64,000 nucleotides of DNA from Bradyrhizobium sp. CCBAU 51765. Lineage in GTDB: Bacteria > Pseudomonadota > Alphaproteobacteria > Rhizobiales > Xanthobacteraceae. The notes under the pieces are model-generated. The model saw only the letters and a list, made by a program, of their open reading frames with translations. It did no database searches and had not been told where the DNA came from. Made by a program: the position numbers and the translations under genes. Below are positions 1 to 9,900 of the stretch, one piece after another (positions within the stretch are counted from its first letter, which is position 1; each line of letters opens with the position of its first letter). The stretch lies in the NCBI RefSeq assembly GCF_015291725.1, contig NZ_CP030038.1:7367001-7431000 (forward strand), written 5' to 3'.

Positions 1-269
1 CGGGCCGCGCTTCGCGCGGACCCGTTGGCGCGCCCCGGGACGACGGTTGGGGCCTCGGCGGCACCGCGCTCGGGTCCGGTTCGTTAGTAAAGTATTTACC
101 TTCTGCCCCGCTTGGCCCGCCGGAATCGCGTCTCCCGCCGGTCGAGACGGCCTTGTTCCCGCAAGTTTCAACGAGAATTGTATTGAAGCCTTAGGCTTAG
201 CGGATTTTTAAGCCGCGGGGCGTAGGGTTACTGGCGTGAGTTCAGTGGTTGAGAGTTTGTGAGTACGCC
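1..269. other. Intergenic region upstream of sciP
   Basis: No supportable gene is seen here. The stretch is GC-rich with an AT-richer patch around 80-105 and 165-215, which is where the promoter of the next gene would be expected. Small reading frames on the minus strand look like shadows of the sciP frame and its leader. Confidence 0.5.
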
Positions 270-545
270 ATGACAGAACCCCATCGCCCGAGGGTAAAAT
301 ACGTCATCGGGCCGGACGGCAGTCCGTTGACGATCGCGGATCTGCCTGCTCCGGGCACCAAACGCTGGGTCATCCGCCGCAAGGCCGAAGTCGTCGCCGC
401 TGTCCGTGGTGGACTTCTCTCGCTCGAGGAGGCCTGCAGCCGTTATACCCTGACGGTAGACGAATTCCTCTCCTGGCAGTTTTCCATCGACCAGCACGGT
501 CTGGCGGGTCTTCGCACCACCCGCATCCAGCAATATCGCCAGTAG
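270..545 (+). CDS. sciP: CtrA inhibitor SciP (DUF1153 family)
   Basis: A 91-residue DNA-binding protein of the DUF1153/SciP family. In Caulobacter SciP binds CtrA and blocks CtrA-dependent transcription, linking flagellar and cell-cycle genes. The family signature is visible: a short basic N-terminus, then GPDGSPLTIADLP, then KRWVIRRKAEVVAAV and a helix-turn-helix-like segment with SLEEACSRYTL and EFLSW. I chose the ATG at 270; a TTG at 249 is also in frame, but the family normally starts close to MTEPHRPRVKYV. The gene lies just ahead of the fliF operon, as in many alphaproteobacteria, and is followed by a strong terminator. Family assignment is firm; regulation in this organism is inferred. 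Confidence 0.9.
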   Translation: MTEPHRPRVKYVIGPDGSPLTIADLPAPGTKRWVIRRKAEVVAAVRGGLLSLEEACSRYTLTVDEFLSWQFSIDQHGLAGLRTTRIQQYRQ

Positions 546-574
546 GCGATCCGGAAATCTGCGGCTTTTGAAGA

Positions 575-607
575 AAATCGGCCTCGCCCTGCGAGGCCGA
601 TTTTTTT
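575..607 (+). terminator. Intrinsic terminator after sciP
   Basis: A perfect 13-bp stem (575-587 with 591-603) closes on a three-base loop, and a run of T follows from 601 to 607. It ends the sciP transcript and separates it from fliF. Confidence 0.9.
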
Positions 608-631
608 GATGATGCAGTTTTGTCCGACCTC

Positions 632-649
632 TTAACTCTCGTTAACCAT
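632..649 (+). promoter_or_regulatory. Candidate CtrA-binding site upstream of fliF
   Basis: Two TTAA half-sites lie at 632-635 and 642-645, the second within GTTAACCAT. The alphaproteobacterial CtrA consensus is TTAA-N7-TTAA; here the spacer is six bases. The position between sciP and fliF fits CtrA control of the flagellar operon, but the spacing departure lowers confidence. Confidence 0.45.
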
Positions 650-726
650 ATCGAAACCATCACCTAGGCAATAATTGCCCACTCGGCCTTTCCGGTGAAA
701 GCGGCCGAATCTGTTGGGGCGGTTGC

Positions 727-2343
727 TTGCAAGGGCTTGCGGACTTTCTGAAGAGTATCGGTGCCGCCCGGTTCGGGGCGATGATCGCGGTCACTGCCGC
801 GCTCATCGGCTTCTTCGCCTTCGTCATCATGCGCGTCACCACGCCGCAGATGACGACGCTGTTCACGGACCTCAGCGTCGAGGATTCCTCCAGCATCATC
901 AAGGACCTGGAACGCCAGGGCATCCAGTTCGAGATCCGCAATGAGGGCTCCATCATCATGGTGCCCAAGGACAAGGTCACGCGGCTGCGGATGAAGCTCG
1001 CCGAGGGCGGCCTGCCCAAGGGTGGCGGCGTCGGCTACGAGGTGTTCGACAAGTCGGACGCACTCGGCACCACCTCCTTCGTCCAGAACATCAATCATCT
1101 CCGCGCGCTGGAGGGCGAGCTCGCCCGCACCATCCGCGCCATCGACCGCATCCAGGCCGCGCGCGTCCATCTGGTGCTGCCCGAGCGCCCGCTGTTTGCG
1201 CGCGAGGCGCCGGAGCCGTCGGCCTCGATCGTGGTCCGCGTCCGCGGCTCGCTGGAAGCCCAGCAGATCCGCGCCATCCGCCATCTCGTCGCCTCCGCCG
1301 TCAACGGGCTGAAGCCGCAGCGGGTCTCGATCGTCGACGAGGCCGGCCAGCTGCTCGCCGACGGCGCGGCGACCGATCCGGAGCAGACGGTCGGAGACGA
1401 GCGCCGCATCGCCTTCGAAAAGCGCTTGCGCAAGCAGGTCGAGGACATCGTCTCCTCCGTGGTCGGTTCGGGTCGCGCCCGCGTGCAGCTCTCCGCTGAT
1501 TTCGACTTCAACAAGATCACCCAGACCTCGGACAAGTTCGACCCCGAAGGCCGCGTGCTGCGCTCGAGCCAGACCCGCGAAGAGCAGAGCATGACCGCCG
1601 ACAACAACGGCCAGGTCACCGTCAACAACGAGTTGCCCGGCAACCAGCAGAACAACGCCGCCGCCGTCGCCAAGGACCAGAGCAAGAAGTCCGAAGAGAC
1701 CAACAATTACGAGATCTCCCGCACCACCAAGACCGAAGTGACCGAGGCCGGCCGGGTCAACCGCATCTCGGTCGCGGTGCTGGTCGACGGCATCTACAGC
1801 AAGAACGACAAGGGCGAGCTGGCCTACCAGGACCGCACCAAGGAGCAGCTCGACAGCATCGCCACCCTGGTGCGCTCGGCGATCGGCTTCGACCAGAAGC
1901 GCGGCGACCAGGTCGAGGTCGTGAATCTGCGCTTTGCCGACGCGCCTTCCACCGCGCCGATCGGCGAGTCCTCAGGTTTCCTCGGCATGCTCCAGTTCAC
2001 CAAGGACGACGTCATGTACTTCGTCGAGCTCGGCGTGATGATGCTGCTCGGCCTGGTCGTGCTGTTCCTGGTGATCCGCCCGCTGGTCAAGCGCATCCTC
2101 GCCTCCGACGAGGTCGCCGCCGCCATCTCCGGCGTGCTGACGGGCCCCGCCGCGTCGGAAGAGGCCGCGCCGGCCTCCGGCCAGCCGCTGCTGCCGAGCG
2201 GCGCCGCCAGCGCCATCGACGTCGCCACCATCCAGGGCCAGGTCCACGCCCAGTCCGTTCATCGCGTCGGCGAGCTCGCCGAGCGCAACCCCAACGAAAC
2301 CGTCGCCATCATCCGCCAATGGCTGACCGAACCCGCCAAATGA
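727..2343 (+). CDS. fliF: Flagellar MS-ring protein FliF
   Basis: A 538-residue inner-membrane protein that assembles the MS ring, the base of the flagellar rotor and export apparatus. There is a transmembrane helix near residues 16-36, YscJ/FliF-type ring-building domains (the EVFDKSDALGTTSF and RAARVHLVLPER-like region), a low-complexity Asn/Gln-rich linker, a second helix near 431-452, and a C-terminal tail ending RNPNETVAIIRQWL, the usual FliG-binding end. The start is a TTG, behind a GGGGCGG ribosome-binding stretch at 717-723; no ATG is well placed. It is the first gene of fliF-fliG-fliH-fliN-flbD. Confidence 0.95.
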   Translation: MQGLADFLKSIGAARFGAMIAVTAALIGFFAFVIMRVTTPQMTTLFTDLSVEDSSSIIKDLERQGIQFEIRNEGSIIMVPKDKVTRLRMKLAEGGLPKGGGVGYEVFDKSDALGTTSFVQNINHLRALEGELARTIRAIDRIQAARVHLVLPERPLFAREAPEPSASIVVRVRGSLEAQQIRAIRHLVASAVNGLKPQRVSIVDEAGQLLADGAATDPEQTVGDERRIAFEKRLRKQVEDIVSSVVGSGRARVQLSADFDFNKITQTSDKFDPEGRVLRSSQTREEQSMTADNNGQVTVNNELPGNQQNNAAAVAKDQSKKSEETNNYEISRTTKTEVTEAGRVNRISVAVLVDGIYSKNDKGELAYQDRTKEQLDSIATLVRSAIGFDQKRGDQVEVVNLRFADAPSTAPIGESSGFLGMLQFTKDDVMYFVELGVMMLLGLVVLFLVIRPLVKRILASDEVAAAISGVLTGPAASEEAAPASGQPLLPSGAASAIDVATIQGQVHAQSVHRVGELAERNPNETVAIIRQWLTEPAK

Positions 2344-2382
2344 CCAAGCAAACTTCGCCGGTGAATCAAGAAGTGATCTGAC

Positions 2383-3474
2383 ATGGCCGCCTCCCTGCAA
2401 AACGCCAATTCGAACGACATCACCAGCGTGATCTCCACGCTGGGCCAGCGCGCCGGCAGCCGCGGGGGCAGCAAGGCCGAGGCGCTGGCCGGGCCGAAGC
2501 GTGCTGCGATCCTGATGCTGGCGCTGGGCGAGCAATATGGCGGCAAGATCTGGAGCTTGCTCGACGACGACGAGGTACGCCAGCTCTCGCTGGAGATGTC
2601 GACGCTTGGCACCGTCGAGGTCGAAACCGTCGAGGACATGCTGCTCGAATTCGTCTCGCGCATGTCGGCTTCCGGCGCGCTGATGGGCAATTTCGACGCC
2701 ACCGAGCGCCTGCTCCAGCAATACCTGCCGCCGGAGCGCGTCAACGGCATCATGGATGAGATCCGCGGCCCCGCAGGACGCAACATGTGGGAGAAGCTCT
2801 CCAACGTGCAGGAAGAGGTCCTCGCCAACTACCTCAAGAACGAATATCCGCAGACCATCGCCGTGGTGCTGTCGAAGCTGAAGTCCGAACATGCGGCGCG
2901 CGTCCTCGGCATCCTGCCCGAGGAGCTCGCGCTCGACGTCGTCAACCGCATGCTGAAGATGGAGGCGGTGCAGAAGGAGGTGATCGAGAGCGTGGAAAAG
3001 ACGCTGCGCACCGAATTCATGTCCAACCTGTCGCAGACCCGCCGCCGCGACGCCCACGAGGTGATGGCGGAGATCTTCAACAATTTCGACCGCCAGACCG
3101 AAACCCGCTTCATCACCTCGCTGGAAGAGGACAACCGCGAATCGGCCGAGCGCATCAAGGCGCTGATGTTCACCTTCGACGACCTCGTGAAGCTCGATTC
3201 CGGCTCCGCCCAGACCCTGATGCGCAACGTCGACAAGGACAAGCTCGGCGTCGCGCTGAAGAGCGCCAACGAGGACGTCCGCAACTTCTTCTTCGGCAAC
3301 ATGTCCTCGCGCGCGGCCAAGATGCTCCAGGACGACATGGCGGCGATGGGCCCGGTGCGCCTGCGCGACGTCGACGAGGCGCAGGCGCTTCTGGTCAATC
3401 TCGCCAAGGACCTCGCCGCCAAGGGCGAGATTATGCTGACCAAGAACCGCGCCGACGACGAGCTGGTGTACTGA
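2383..3474 (+). CDS. fliG: Flagellar motor switch protein FliG
   Basis: A 363-residue rotor protein on the cytoplasmic face of the MS ring. It interacts with MotA and switches rotation direction. It shows the FliG N-terminal region (KRAAILMLALGEQYGGKIW), the middle domain with EHAARVLGILPEE (the EHPQ-like patch) and the charged C-terminal torque helix region (FDDLVKLDSGSAQTLMR). It is somewhat longer than enterobacterial FliG because of an N-terminal extension of about 35 residues. The stop overlaps the fliH start (TGATG), so the two are translationally coupled. Confidence 0.95.
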   Translation: MAASLQNANSNDITSVISTLGQRAGSRGGSKAEALAGPKRAAILMLALGEQYGGKIWSLLDDDEVRQLSLEMSTLGTVEVETVEDMLLEFVSRMSASGALMGNFDATERLLQQYLPPERVNGIMDEIRGPAGRNMWEKLSNVQEEVLANYLKNEYPQTIAVVLSKLKSEHAARVLGILPEELALDVVNRMLKMEAVQKEVIESVEKTLRTEFMSNLSQTRRRDAHEVMAEIFNNFDRQTETRFITSLEEDNRESAERIKALMFTFDDLVKLDSGSAQTLMRNVDKDKLGVALKSANEDVRNFFFGNMSSRAAKMLQDDMAAMGPVRLRDVDEAQALLVNLAKDLAAKGEIMLTKNRADDELVY

Positions 3475-4097
3475 TGGCCGCCCCGGCAAAATTCCTGTTC
3501 GATACCGACTTCGCGGCGCCCGAGCGGACGACGCGCGAGAAGGCCGCGACGGCAGCCGAGATCGCCCAGAAGATCGCGGAAGCCGAGGCGCGCGCCTACC
3601 AGCAGGGCTTTGCCGCCGGCCAGCACGAGGCCAAGGCCGAGAGCGACCGCCGCGTCGCGCTCGCCATGGAGGAGATCAACATCGCAATTCGGGGCGTCGC
3701 CTCCGGCATCGGCAACATCGAGACCAGGATGGAGACCGAAGCGGTCGAGGTTGCGGTCGCGGTGGCGCGCAAGCTGTGCGCCGATCTCGTCGCCGCCGAG
3801 CCGCTTGGCGAGGTCGTCGCGCTGGTCAAGGACTGCTTCTCGCATCTGGTCGCGACGCCGCATCTCGTCGTCCGCATCAACGATACGCTTTACGACGCCG
3901 CGCGCGAGAAGATCGAGCGGCTCGCCAAGCAGAGCGGCTTCGAGGGCCGGCTGGTGATCCTGGCCGAGCCGGAAATCGCCACCGGCGACTGCCGGATCGA
4001 ATGGGCCGATGGCGGCGTCGTGCTGGAGCGCGGCGCCATCGCGGCCAAGATCGACGAAATGGTCGGACGCTATATCGCGTCCCGCAGGGGGAATTAA
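3474..4097 (+). CDS. fliH: FliH-type flagellar assembly protein (FlbE-like)
   Basis: A 207-residue protein of the FliH/FlbE type, the stator-like regulator of the FliI export ATPase. In Caulobacter the equivalent gene between fliG and fliN is flbE. The N-terminal part carries an alanine/glutamate-rich helical stretch (AEIAQKIAEAEARAYQQGFAAGQ). The C-terminal part has the FliH/HrpE-like fold with LVVRINDTLYDAAREKIERLA and ATGDCRIEWADGGV. The start ATG overlaps the fliG stop, and fliN begins three bases after the stop. Identity rests on the C-terminal motif and gene order. Confidence 0.85.
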   Translation: MAAPAKFLFDTDFAAPERTTREKAATAAEIAQKIAEAEARAYQQGFAAGQHEAKAESDRRVALAMEEINIAIRGVASGIGNIETRMETEAVEVAVAVARKLCADLVAAEPLGEVVALVKDCFSHLVATPHLVVRINDTLYDAAREKIERLAKQSGFEGRLVILAEPEIATGDCRIEWADGGVVLERGAIAAKIDEMVGRYIASRRGN

Positions 4098-4100
4098 GCC

Positions 4101-4451
4101 ATGAGCGACACAGACGGACAGGTCCCACTGCCCGATCTCAACGGCCCGATGCCGCCTGCTGGCACCGACGTCGGCTACAACGAGGACGAATATGCGGCGC
4201 GTGCCGCCGCCGACCTCGAAGCGGTGTTCGACGTGCCGGTGCAGGTCTCGGCCGTGCTCGGCCGCTCCAAGATGGACGTCGGCGAGCTCCTGAAGCTCGG
4301 ACCAGGCACGGTGCTCGAGCTCGACCGGCGCGTCGGCGAAGCCATCGACATCTACGTCAACAACAAGCTGGTCGCCCGCGGCGAGGTCGTCCTGGTCGAG
4401 GACAAGCTCGGCGTCACCATGACGGAAATCATCAAGGCCGAACGCGCCTAG
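4101..4451 (+). CDS. fliN: Flagellar motor switch protein FliN
   Basis: A 116-residue C-ring protein that forms the base of the rotor switch with FliM and FliG. The SpoA/surface-presentation domain fills the C-terminal 80 residues: VFDVPVQVSAVLGRSKMDVGELLKLGPG, then LDRRVGEAIDIYVNNKLVARGEVV, which are hallmark FliN motifs. The N-terminal 35 residues are acidic and variable. GGGGGAA lies upstream of the ATG. fliM is absent from this operon and must be elsewhere. Confidence 0.93.
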   Translation: MSDTDGQVPLPDLNGPMPPAGTDVGYNEDEYAARAAADLEAVFDVPVQVSAVLGRSKMDVGELLKLGPGTVLELDRRVGEAIDIYVNNKLVARGEVVLVEDKLGVTMTEIIKAERA

Positions 4452-4500
4452 CACAAGGACATGACGCGCGGCAGCGCGAACAGACGGACAGGAGACTGAT

Positions 4501-5886
<1,386 letters not shown>

Positions 5887-5913
5887 GCGGCCACGCTGGT
5901 TGAGAGAATGCAG

Positions 5914-5943
5914 ATGCCCGGGCTGGTCCCGGGCATTTTGTTT
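5914..5943 (+). terminator. Terminator of the flagellar operon
   Basis: A 9-bp perfect stem (ATGCCCGGG with its complement, 5914-5922 and 5928-5936) around a 5-base loop is followed by TTTTGTTT. It ends the fliF-flbD transcript. A single repeat arm, ccccgcgaaggcggg, follows at about 5983-5997. Confidence 0.8.
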
Positions 5944-6078
5944 GTCGGTAGGACAAACACTCGCACCACCCTCGGTGTCGTCCCCGCGAAGGCGGGACAT
6001 GGCCGCACCGCGTTAGCCGACTAGGTCACGCCTGCGCAAGGTCCTATAACCCCGCGTGAAAACCACGCGAGGGACCAC

Positions 6079-7227
6079 ATGTCTGAAGCTCAAATCACGG
6101 ATTGGCTGGCGTCGCAGCGGCAGGCGATGATCGATCTGCTCCGCGACGTCGTGAACATCGATTCCGGATCCTACGACAAGGAAGGCGTCGATGCGGTCGG
6201 TGCGCGGTTCGAGCGGCACTTTGCCGAGCACGGCATTCCGTTCCGGCGCGAGGCCAACGTCACCTTCGGCGATGCGATCCATGCCGAGGTGGCAAAGCCC
6301 GGCAGCAACGAGAAGCCCGTGCTGTTGATGGGACATCGCGACACCGTGTTCGCCAAGGGCGAGGCCGGGCGGCGTCCGTTCACGATCAGAGATGGCCGCG
6401 CCTATGGACCGGGTGTCGCCGACATGAAGTCCGGCCTTGTCATGAACGTGTTCGTGGCGACTGCCTTCCACAAATTCGGCGGCTCACCGCACCCGATCAA
6501 GGTATTGATCACCTCGGACGAGGAGATCGGCTCGCCCTCCTCGCGCCCGGTGATCGAACGCGAGGGACGCGCCGCCCGCGCGGTGTTCAATTCAGAGCCG
6601 GGCCGCCCCACCGGCAATATCGTCACCGGCCGCAAGGGCGGCATCTTCATGCATCTCGGCATCACCGGCAAGGCCGCGCATTCCGGCGCCAATTTCGCCG
6701 CCGGCATCAGCGCGATCGGCGAGCTCGCACACAAGATCGTGCATATCCATGCGCTCACCGATCTCGACAAAGGCATCACGCTCAATGTCGGCCTCGTCTC
6801 GGGCGGTCAGTCCGTCAACACCACGGCGCCCTACGCCGAGGGCCAGATCGACCTGCGATACGTCGATCCGGCGGATCGCGCGAGGGTGATGGCCGCAATC
6901 GAGACGATCGTCGCAACGTCGTACGTGCCGGGCACGAGCGCGACGCTGACGATCAAGGGCGAGTTCGTGCCAGTGGTGCAGAGCGCGGATTCGAAGGCGC
7001 TGTTCGAAAATTATCAGGCCGCCGCAAGACGGGTCGGCCTCACGACGCTGCAGGGCGAATTCTCCGGCGGCTGTGCCGATTCCGGCTTCACCGCCGCGGT
7101 CGGCACGCCGACGATCTGCGGCCTCGGGCCGGTCGGCGGCCTCGCGCACACGCCGGAGGAATATCTCGAGCTCGACAGCATCGTGCCCCGCGCACAGGCG
7201 CTGGCGCTGGCGATTCTGCGGGGATAG
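6079..7227 (+). CDS. M20 family metallopeptidase, glutamate carboxypeptidase-like
   Basis: A 382-residue cytosolic zinc peptidase of the M20 family, closest in motif pattern to CPG2-type carboxypeptidases that release C-terminal glutamate from peptides or folates. The metal and catalytic residues are recognisable: MGHRDTVF, GPGVADMKSG (bridging Asp), TSDEEIGSPSS (catalytic Glu pair), FNSEPGR, and a C-terminal GLAHTPEEYL histidine. The dimerisation (lid) domain lies between, beginning at GRKGG and including GKAAHSGANFAAG. No signal peptide is visible, unlike Pseudomonas CPG2. Substrate is inferred only. Confidence 0.88.
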   Translation: MSEAQITDWLASQRQAMIDLLRDVVNIDSGSYDKEGVDAVGARFERHFAEHGIPFRREANVTFGDAIHAEVAKPGSNEKPVLLMGHRDTVFAKGEAGRRPFTIRDGRAYGPGVADMKSGLVMNVFVATAFHKFGGSPHPIKVLITSDEEIGSPSSRPVIEREGRAARAVFNSEPGRPTGNIVTGRKGGIFMHLGITGKAAHSGANFAAGISAIGELAHKIVHIHALTDLDKGITLNVGLVSGGQSVNTTAPYAEGQIDLRYVDPADRARVMAAIETIVATSYVPGTSATLTIKGEFVPVVQSADSKALFENYQAAARRVGLTTLQGEFSGGCADSGFTAAVGTPTICGLGPVGGLAHTPEEYLELDSIVPRAQALALAILRG

Positions 7228-7243
7228 CCGCCACGCACTCCGT

Positions 7244-7329
7244 CGTCATGCCCGGGCTTGACCCGGGCATCCACGTCGATCCCAAATTGCCGATGCACGT
7301 GGATGGCCGGGTCAAGCCCGGCCATGACG
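7244..7329. repeat. Intergenic palindromic repeat, CATGCCCGGG type
   Basis: Two outward-facing arms, beginning CGTCATGCCCGGGCTTGAC and ending with the near complement GTCAAGCCCGGCCATGACG, enclose a central ACGT-containing loop. A related copy is at 54305-54390. It can fold into a long hairpin and may act as a bidirectional terminator between the convergent genes. Confidence 0.85.
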
Positions 7330-7369
7330 AGGAGAGAGGGCGGCGCGCACCCGCGCGCACGCATTCAAC

Positions 7370-7525
7370 TCACGAATAACTCGGTGCGTCGGGCTTGCGG
7401 AAGATGTGGATGGGGTCGCCCGGCACGATCGGAGAGCCTGAGAACATCGCGTAGGCGTAGAGCGCGAGATAGGCGATCGCAAGCGCGCCGACGGCGTAGA
7501 AGGCCCAGGTTGCAACGCGTTTCAT
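7370..7525 (-). CDS. Small single-pass membrane protein, 51 aa
   Basis: A 51-codon frame starting MKRVATWAFYAVG, with one transmembrane helix (residues 6-29, rich in Ala, Leu and Tyr) and a short polar tail ending PIHIFRKPDAPSYS. A GGAG ribosome-binding site sits six bases before the ATG. The family is not recognised. Clean coding properties, a good start and location between convergent transcripts support a real gene; function unknown. Confidence 0.6.
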   Translation of the reverse strand: MKRVATWAFYAVGALAIAYLALYAYAMFSGSPIVPGDPIHIFRKPDAPSYS

Positions 7526-7619
7526 CGATCCGCTCCATTGCCGTCCCGCATGGGGGTTCAGGCGCTTCTAGAGCGATGACGGAGAAAAGGCCAGCCTTCC
7601 GCGCCGACACGCGCGGCGA

Positions 7620-8201
7620 TCAAATGCCGCGCCGGCCGCGCGCGGGAAGGCTGACGTCCGCAAGCCTGGCCGCGTCCTCGTCCTGGTCGACCGCCACATA
7701 CTGGCCGTGCCAATAGGCAAGGGCCGCGGTGCGGGCCGAGCTCCTAATGTCCCTGACACGGCCGATGACGATGCCGTGCGAGTGGCGTTCGACGATCTCC
7801 TCGACCTCGCAATCGAAGGCGGAGAGCGCGCCAACCAGGAGGGGAGCGCCCGAGACCGCCGTCACCCATTCGGCGCCTTTGAAACGATCGGCGCCCTTCA
7901 ATCCGCCCTTGCCGGAAAAGCGCTCGGCAATCTCGAGCTGGTCGGCGTTGAGGATGTTCACGCCAAAGGCGCCGTGGCGCTTGATCAGCGGAAAGGACGA
8001 CGCATCGCGGTTGATGCTGACCAGCAGCGTCGGCGGCTCGACCGACAGCGAGGTGACCGAGGTCACCGTCATGCCCGTAATATCCTTGCCCCGCCCGGCG
8101 GTGATGACGCTGACGCCGCCGGTGAGGTGGCGCATGGCGCCGCGAAAATCGACGGACGAGACGGGGATTTCGGTCATGAGATCGCGGGGCACTACATTCA
8201 T
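7620..8201 (-). CDS. Flavin reductase family protein (FMN reductase for SsuD)
   Basis: A 193-residue NAD(P)H:flavin reductase of the HpaC/flavin_reductase_domain type. The fold is seen in FRGAMRHLTGGVSVITA, GMTVTSVTSLSVEPPTLLVSINRDAS, HGAFGVNILNADQ and CEVEEIVERHSHGIVIGRV. It lies 34 bases downstream of ssuB on the same strand, so it probably supplies FMNH2 to SsuD as the second component of the two-component monooxygenase, taking the place of SsuE. A downstream ATG (8177) is possible as start. It is the last gene of the ssu operon. Confidence 0.85.
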   Translation of the reverse strand: MNVVPRDLMTEIPVSSVDFRGAMRHLTGGVSVITAGRGKDITGMTVTSVTSLSVEPPTLLVSINRDASSFPLIKRHGAFGVNILNADQLEIAERFSGKGGLKGADRFKGAEWVTAVSGAPLLVGALSAFDCEVEEIVERHSHGIVIGRVRDIRSSARTAALAYWHGQYVAVDQDEDAARLADVSLPARGRRGI

Positions 8202-8235
8202 GGCATTGCTCCCCGAAGCGGGGATTCCCTCATAT

Positions 8236-9072
8236 TTAGGTACGATCGTCCGCCGACAAAAGGTGGCTCAGGATCGAGCCTTCAAGGCTTGCGAGCTCGA
8301 CCGAGCCGCGCTGGCGCGGCCGGGCCGCGTTGACCGTGACGTCATGGGCGATCCGGCCCTCCTCGATCACCAGCACCCGGTCCGCCAGGGCGACGGCTTC
8401 GGAGACGTCGTGGGTCACCAGGATCGCGGTAAAGCCCTGGTCGCGCCAGACGCGTTCCAGGAGCCGCTGCATCGAGATGCGGGTCAAGGCGTCCAGTGCG
8501 CCGAGCGGCTCGTCGAAGGCGAGCACGCGCGGGCGCGAGACCAATGCGCGGCCGAGCGCGACGCGCTGCTTCTGGCCGCCCGAAAGCACCGAGGGCCATT
8601 GGTCGCGCTTGTCGGCGAGACCGACCTCGATCAGCGCCTTCTCGGCGCGGTCATGCGCATCCTTGGAAGCACGATCGCGGCCGAGGCCGACCTCGACATT
8701 GGCGAGCACGCGGGCCCAGGGCAACAGCCGCGGCTCCTGGAACATCACGCGGATGTCCTCGGGCTGAATATCCTGGCCGAAGCCGATGCTGCCGGCATCG
8801 ATCTTGTCGAGGCCGGCGATCAGGCGCAGCAGGGTGCTCTTGCCGCAGCCGCTTTTGCCGACGATCGCAACGAACTGGCCGGCGGGGATGTGCAGATCGA
8901 TGCCGCGCAACACCTCGTTGTCGCCGAAGGATTTGCGCAAGCCCCGGATGCTGAGCGGCAGGCCGCTGGTCTGCACCGGACGATCCTCGCGCACCACGCG
9001 GGCGTGAGGCACGAAATTGGCGCGGCTGGCGAGCTCGGTCTCGGGAAGGGAGGTACGAAGCGCTGTCTGCAT
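8236..9072 (-). CDS. ssuB: Aliphatic sulfonate ABC transporter ATP-binding protein SsuB
   Basis: A 278-residue ATPase energising sulfonate import through SsuC. Walker A GKSGCGKST lies at residues 72-80, followed by Q-loop VMFQEPRLLPW, signature LSGGQKQRVALGRAL, Walker B VLAFDEPLGALD and H-loop LVTHDVSEA. The first 38 residues form a longer than usual polar leader before the ABC domain. It is 21 bases after ssuC. Confidence 0.92.
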   Translation of the reverse strand: MQTALRTSLPETELASRANFVPHARVVREDRPVQTSGLPLSIRGLRKSFGDNEVLRGIDLHIPAGQFVAIVGKSGCGKSTLLRLIAGLDKIDAGSIGFGQDIQPEDIRVMFQEPRLLPWARVLANVEVGLGRDRASKDAHDRAEKALIEVGLADKRDQWPSVLSGGQKQRVALGRALVSRPRVLAFDEPLGALDALTRISMQRLLERVWRDQGFTAILVTHDVSEAVALADRVLVIEEGRIAHDVTVNAARPRQRGSVELASLEGSILSHLLSADDRT

Positions 9073-9093
9073 GTGATTCCCAGTATTTCTTGC

Positions 9094-9900
9094 TCAACGT
9101 TTCTGGAAGGCGGGGTGCCAGGAGAGGGTCAGGCGCTCCAGCACGCGGGAGGCGCTGTCGGCGAGCTTGCCGAGCAGGGCGTAGATCAGGATCGAGAGCA
9201 CGACGACGTCGATCAGCATGAACTCGCGCGCCTGCATCGCCATGTAGCCGAGGCCCGAGGAGGCCGCGATGGTCTCAGCGACGATCAGGGTCAGCCACAT
9301 GATGCCGAGCGCGAAGCGGATGCCGACGAAGATCGAGGGCAGTGCGCCGGGGAAGATCACGCGGCGGAACAATTCGCCGTCGGTCATGCCGTAGATGCGG
9401 CCCATCTCGATCAGCTGCGGATCGACGGTGCGGATGCCGTGCAGCGTATTGAGGTAGATCGGGAAAAAGACGCCGAGCGCCACCAGGAACAGCTTTGCGC
9501 TCTCGTCGATGCCGAACCAGAGGATGACCAGCGGGATCAGCGCCAGATGCGGCACGTTGCGCACCATCTGCAGCGTCGTGTCGGTGAGCTTCGCCGAAAG
9601 CTGCGACAGGCCGTTGGCGAGGCCGAAGGCAAAACCGATGCCGCCGCCGATCAGAAAACCGATCGAGGCGCGCCAGAACGAGACCCAGATGTTGCGGACG
9701 AGTTCGCCGGAGAGCAGCAGCTTCCACCCGGCGAGCACGACGTCGCTCGGCGCCGGCAGCACGCGCGTCGGCACGAAGCCGGTGACGCTCGCGACCTGCC
9801 AGATCGCGATGATGGCGAGCGGCACGATCCACTGGATCAGGCCGTCCAGGCGCGGCAGGCGCAGGCTGCGCGGAAGCGAAATGCTGTCGATCAGGCTCAT
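9094..9900 (-). CDS. ssuC: Aliphatic sulfonate ABC transporter permease SsuC
   Basis: A 268-residue inner-membrane permease with about six transmembrane helices and the EAA loop EMGRIYGMTDGELFRRVIFPGALPSIFVG that docks on SsuB. The start ATG (MSLIDSISLPRS) overlaps the ssuD stop in the ATGA manner, which fixes the start; reading further upstream would enter ssuD. Family BPD_transp_1, SsuC/TauC subgroup. Confidence 0.92.
   Translation of the reverse strand: MSLIDSISLPRSLRLPRLDGLIQWIVPLAIIAIWQVASVTGFVPTRVLPAPSDVVLAGWKLLLSGELVRNIWVSFWRASIGFLIGGGIGFAFGLANGLSQLSAKLTDTTLQMVRNVPHLALIPLVILWFGIDESAKLFLVALGVFFPIYLNTLHGIRTVDPQLIEMGRIYGMTDGELFRRVIFPGALPSIFVGIRFALGIMWLTLIVAETIAASSGLGYMAMQAREFMLIDVVVLSILIYALLGKLADSASRVLERLTLSWHPAFQKR

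Noticed and set aside
665..680. Possible sigma-54 promoter (GG..GC) upstream of fliF
   Set aside because: GG at 667-668 and GC at 677-678 are separated by 8 bases; sigma-54 requires 10, and the flanking bases do not fit TGGCAC/TTGC.
5979..6001. GTCGTCCCCGCGAAGGCGGGA as a full palindromic repeat
   Set aside because: Only one short arm is present; it is probably a repeat fragment and not a complete element.
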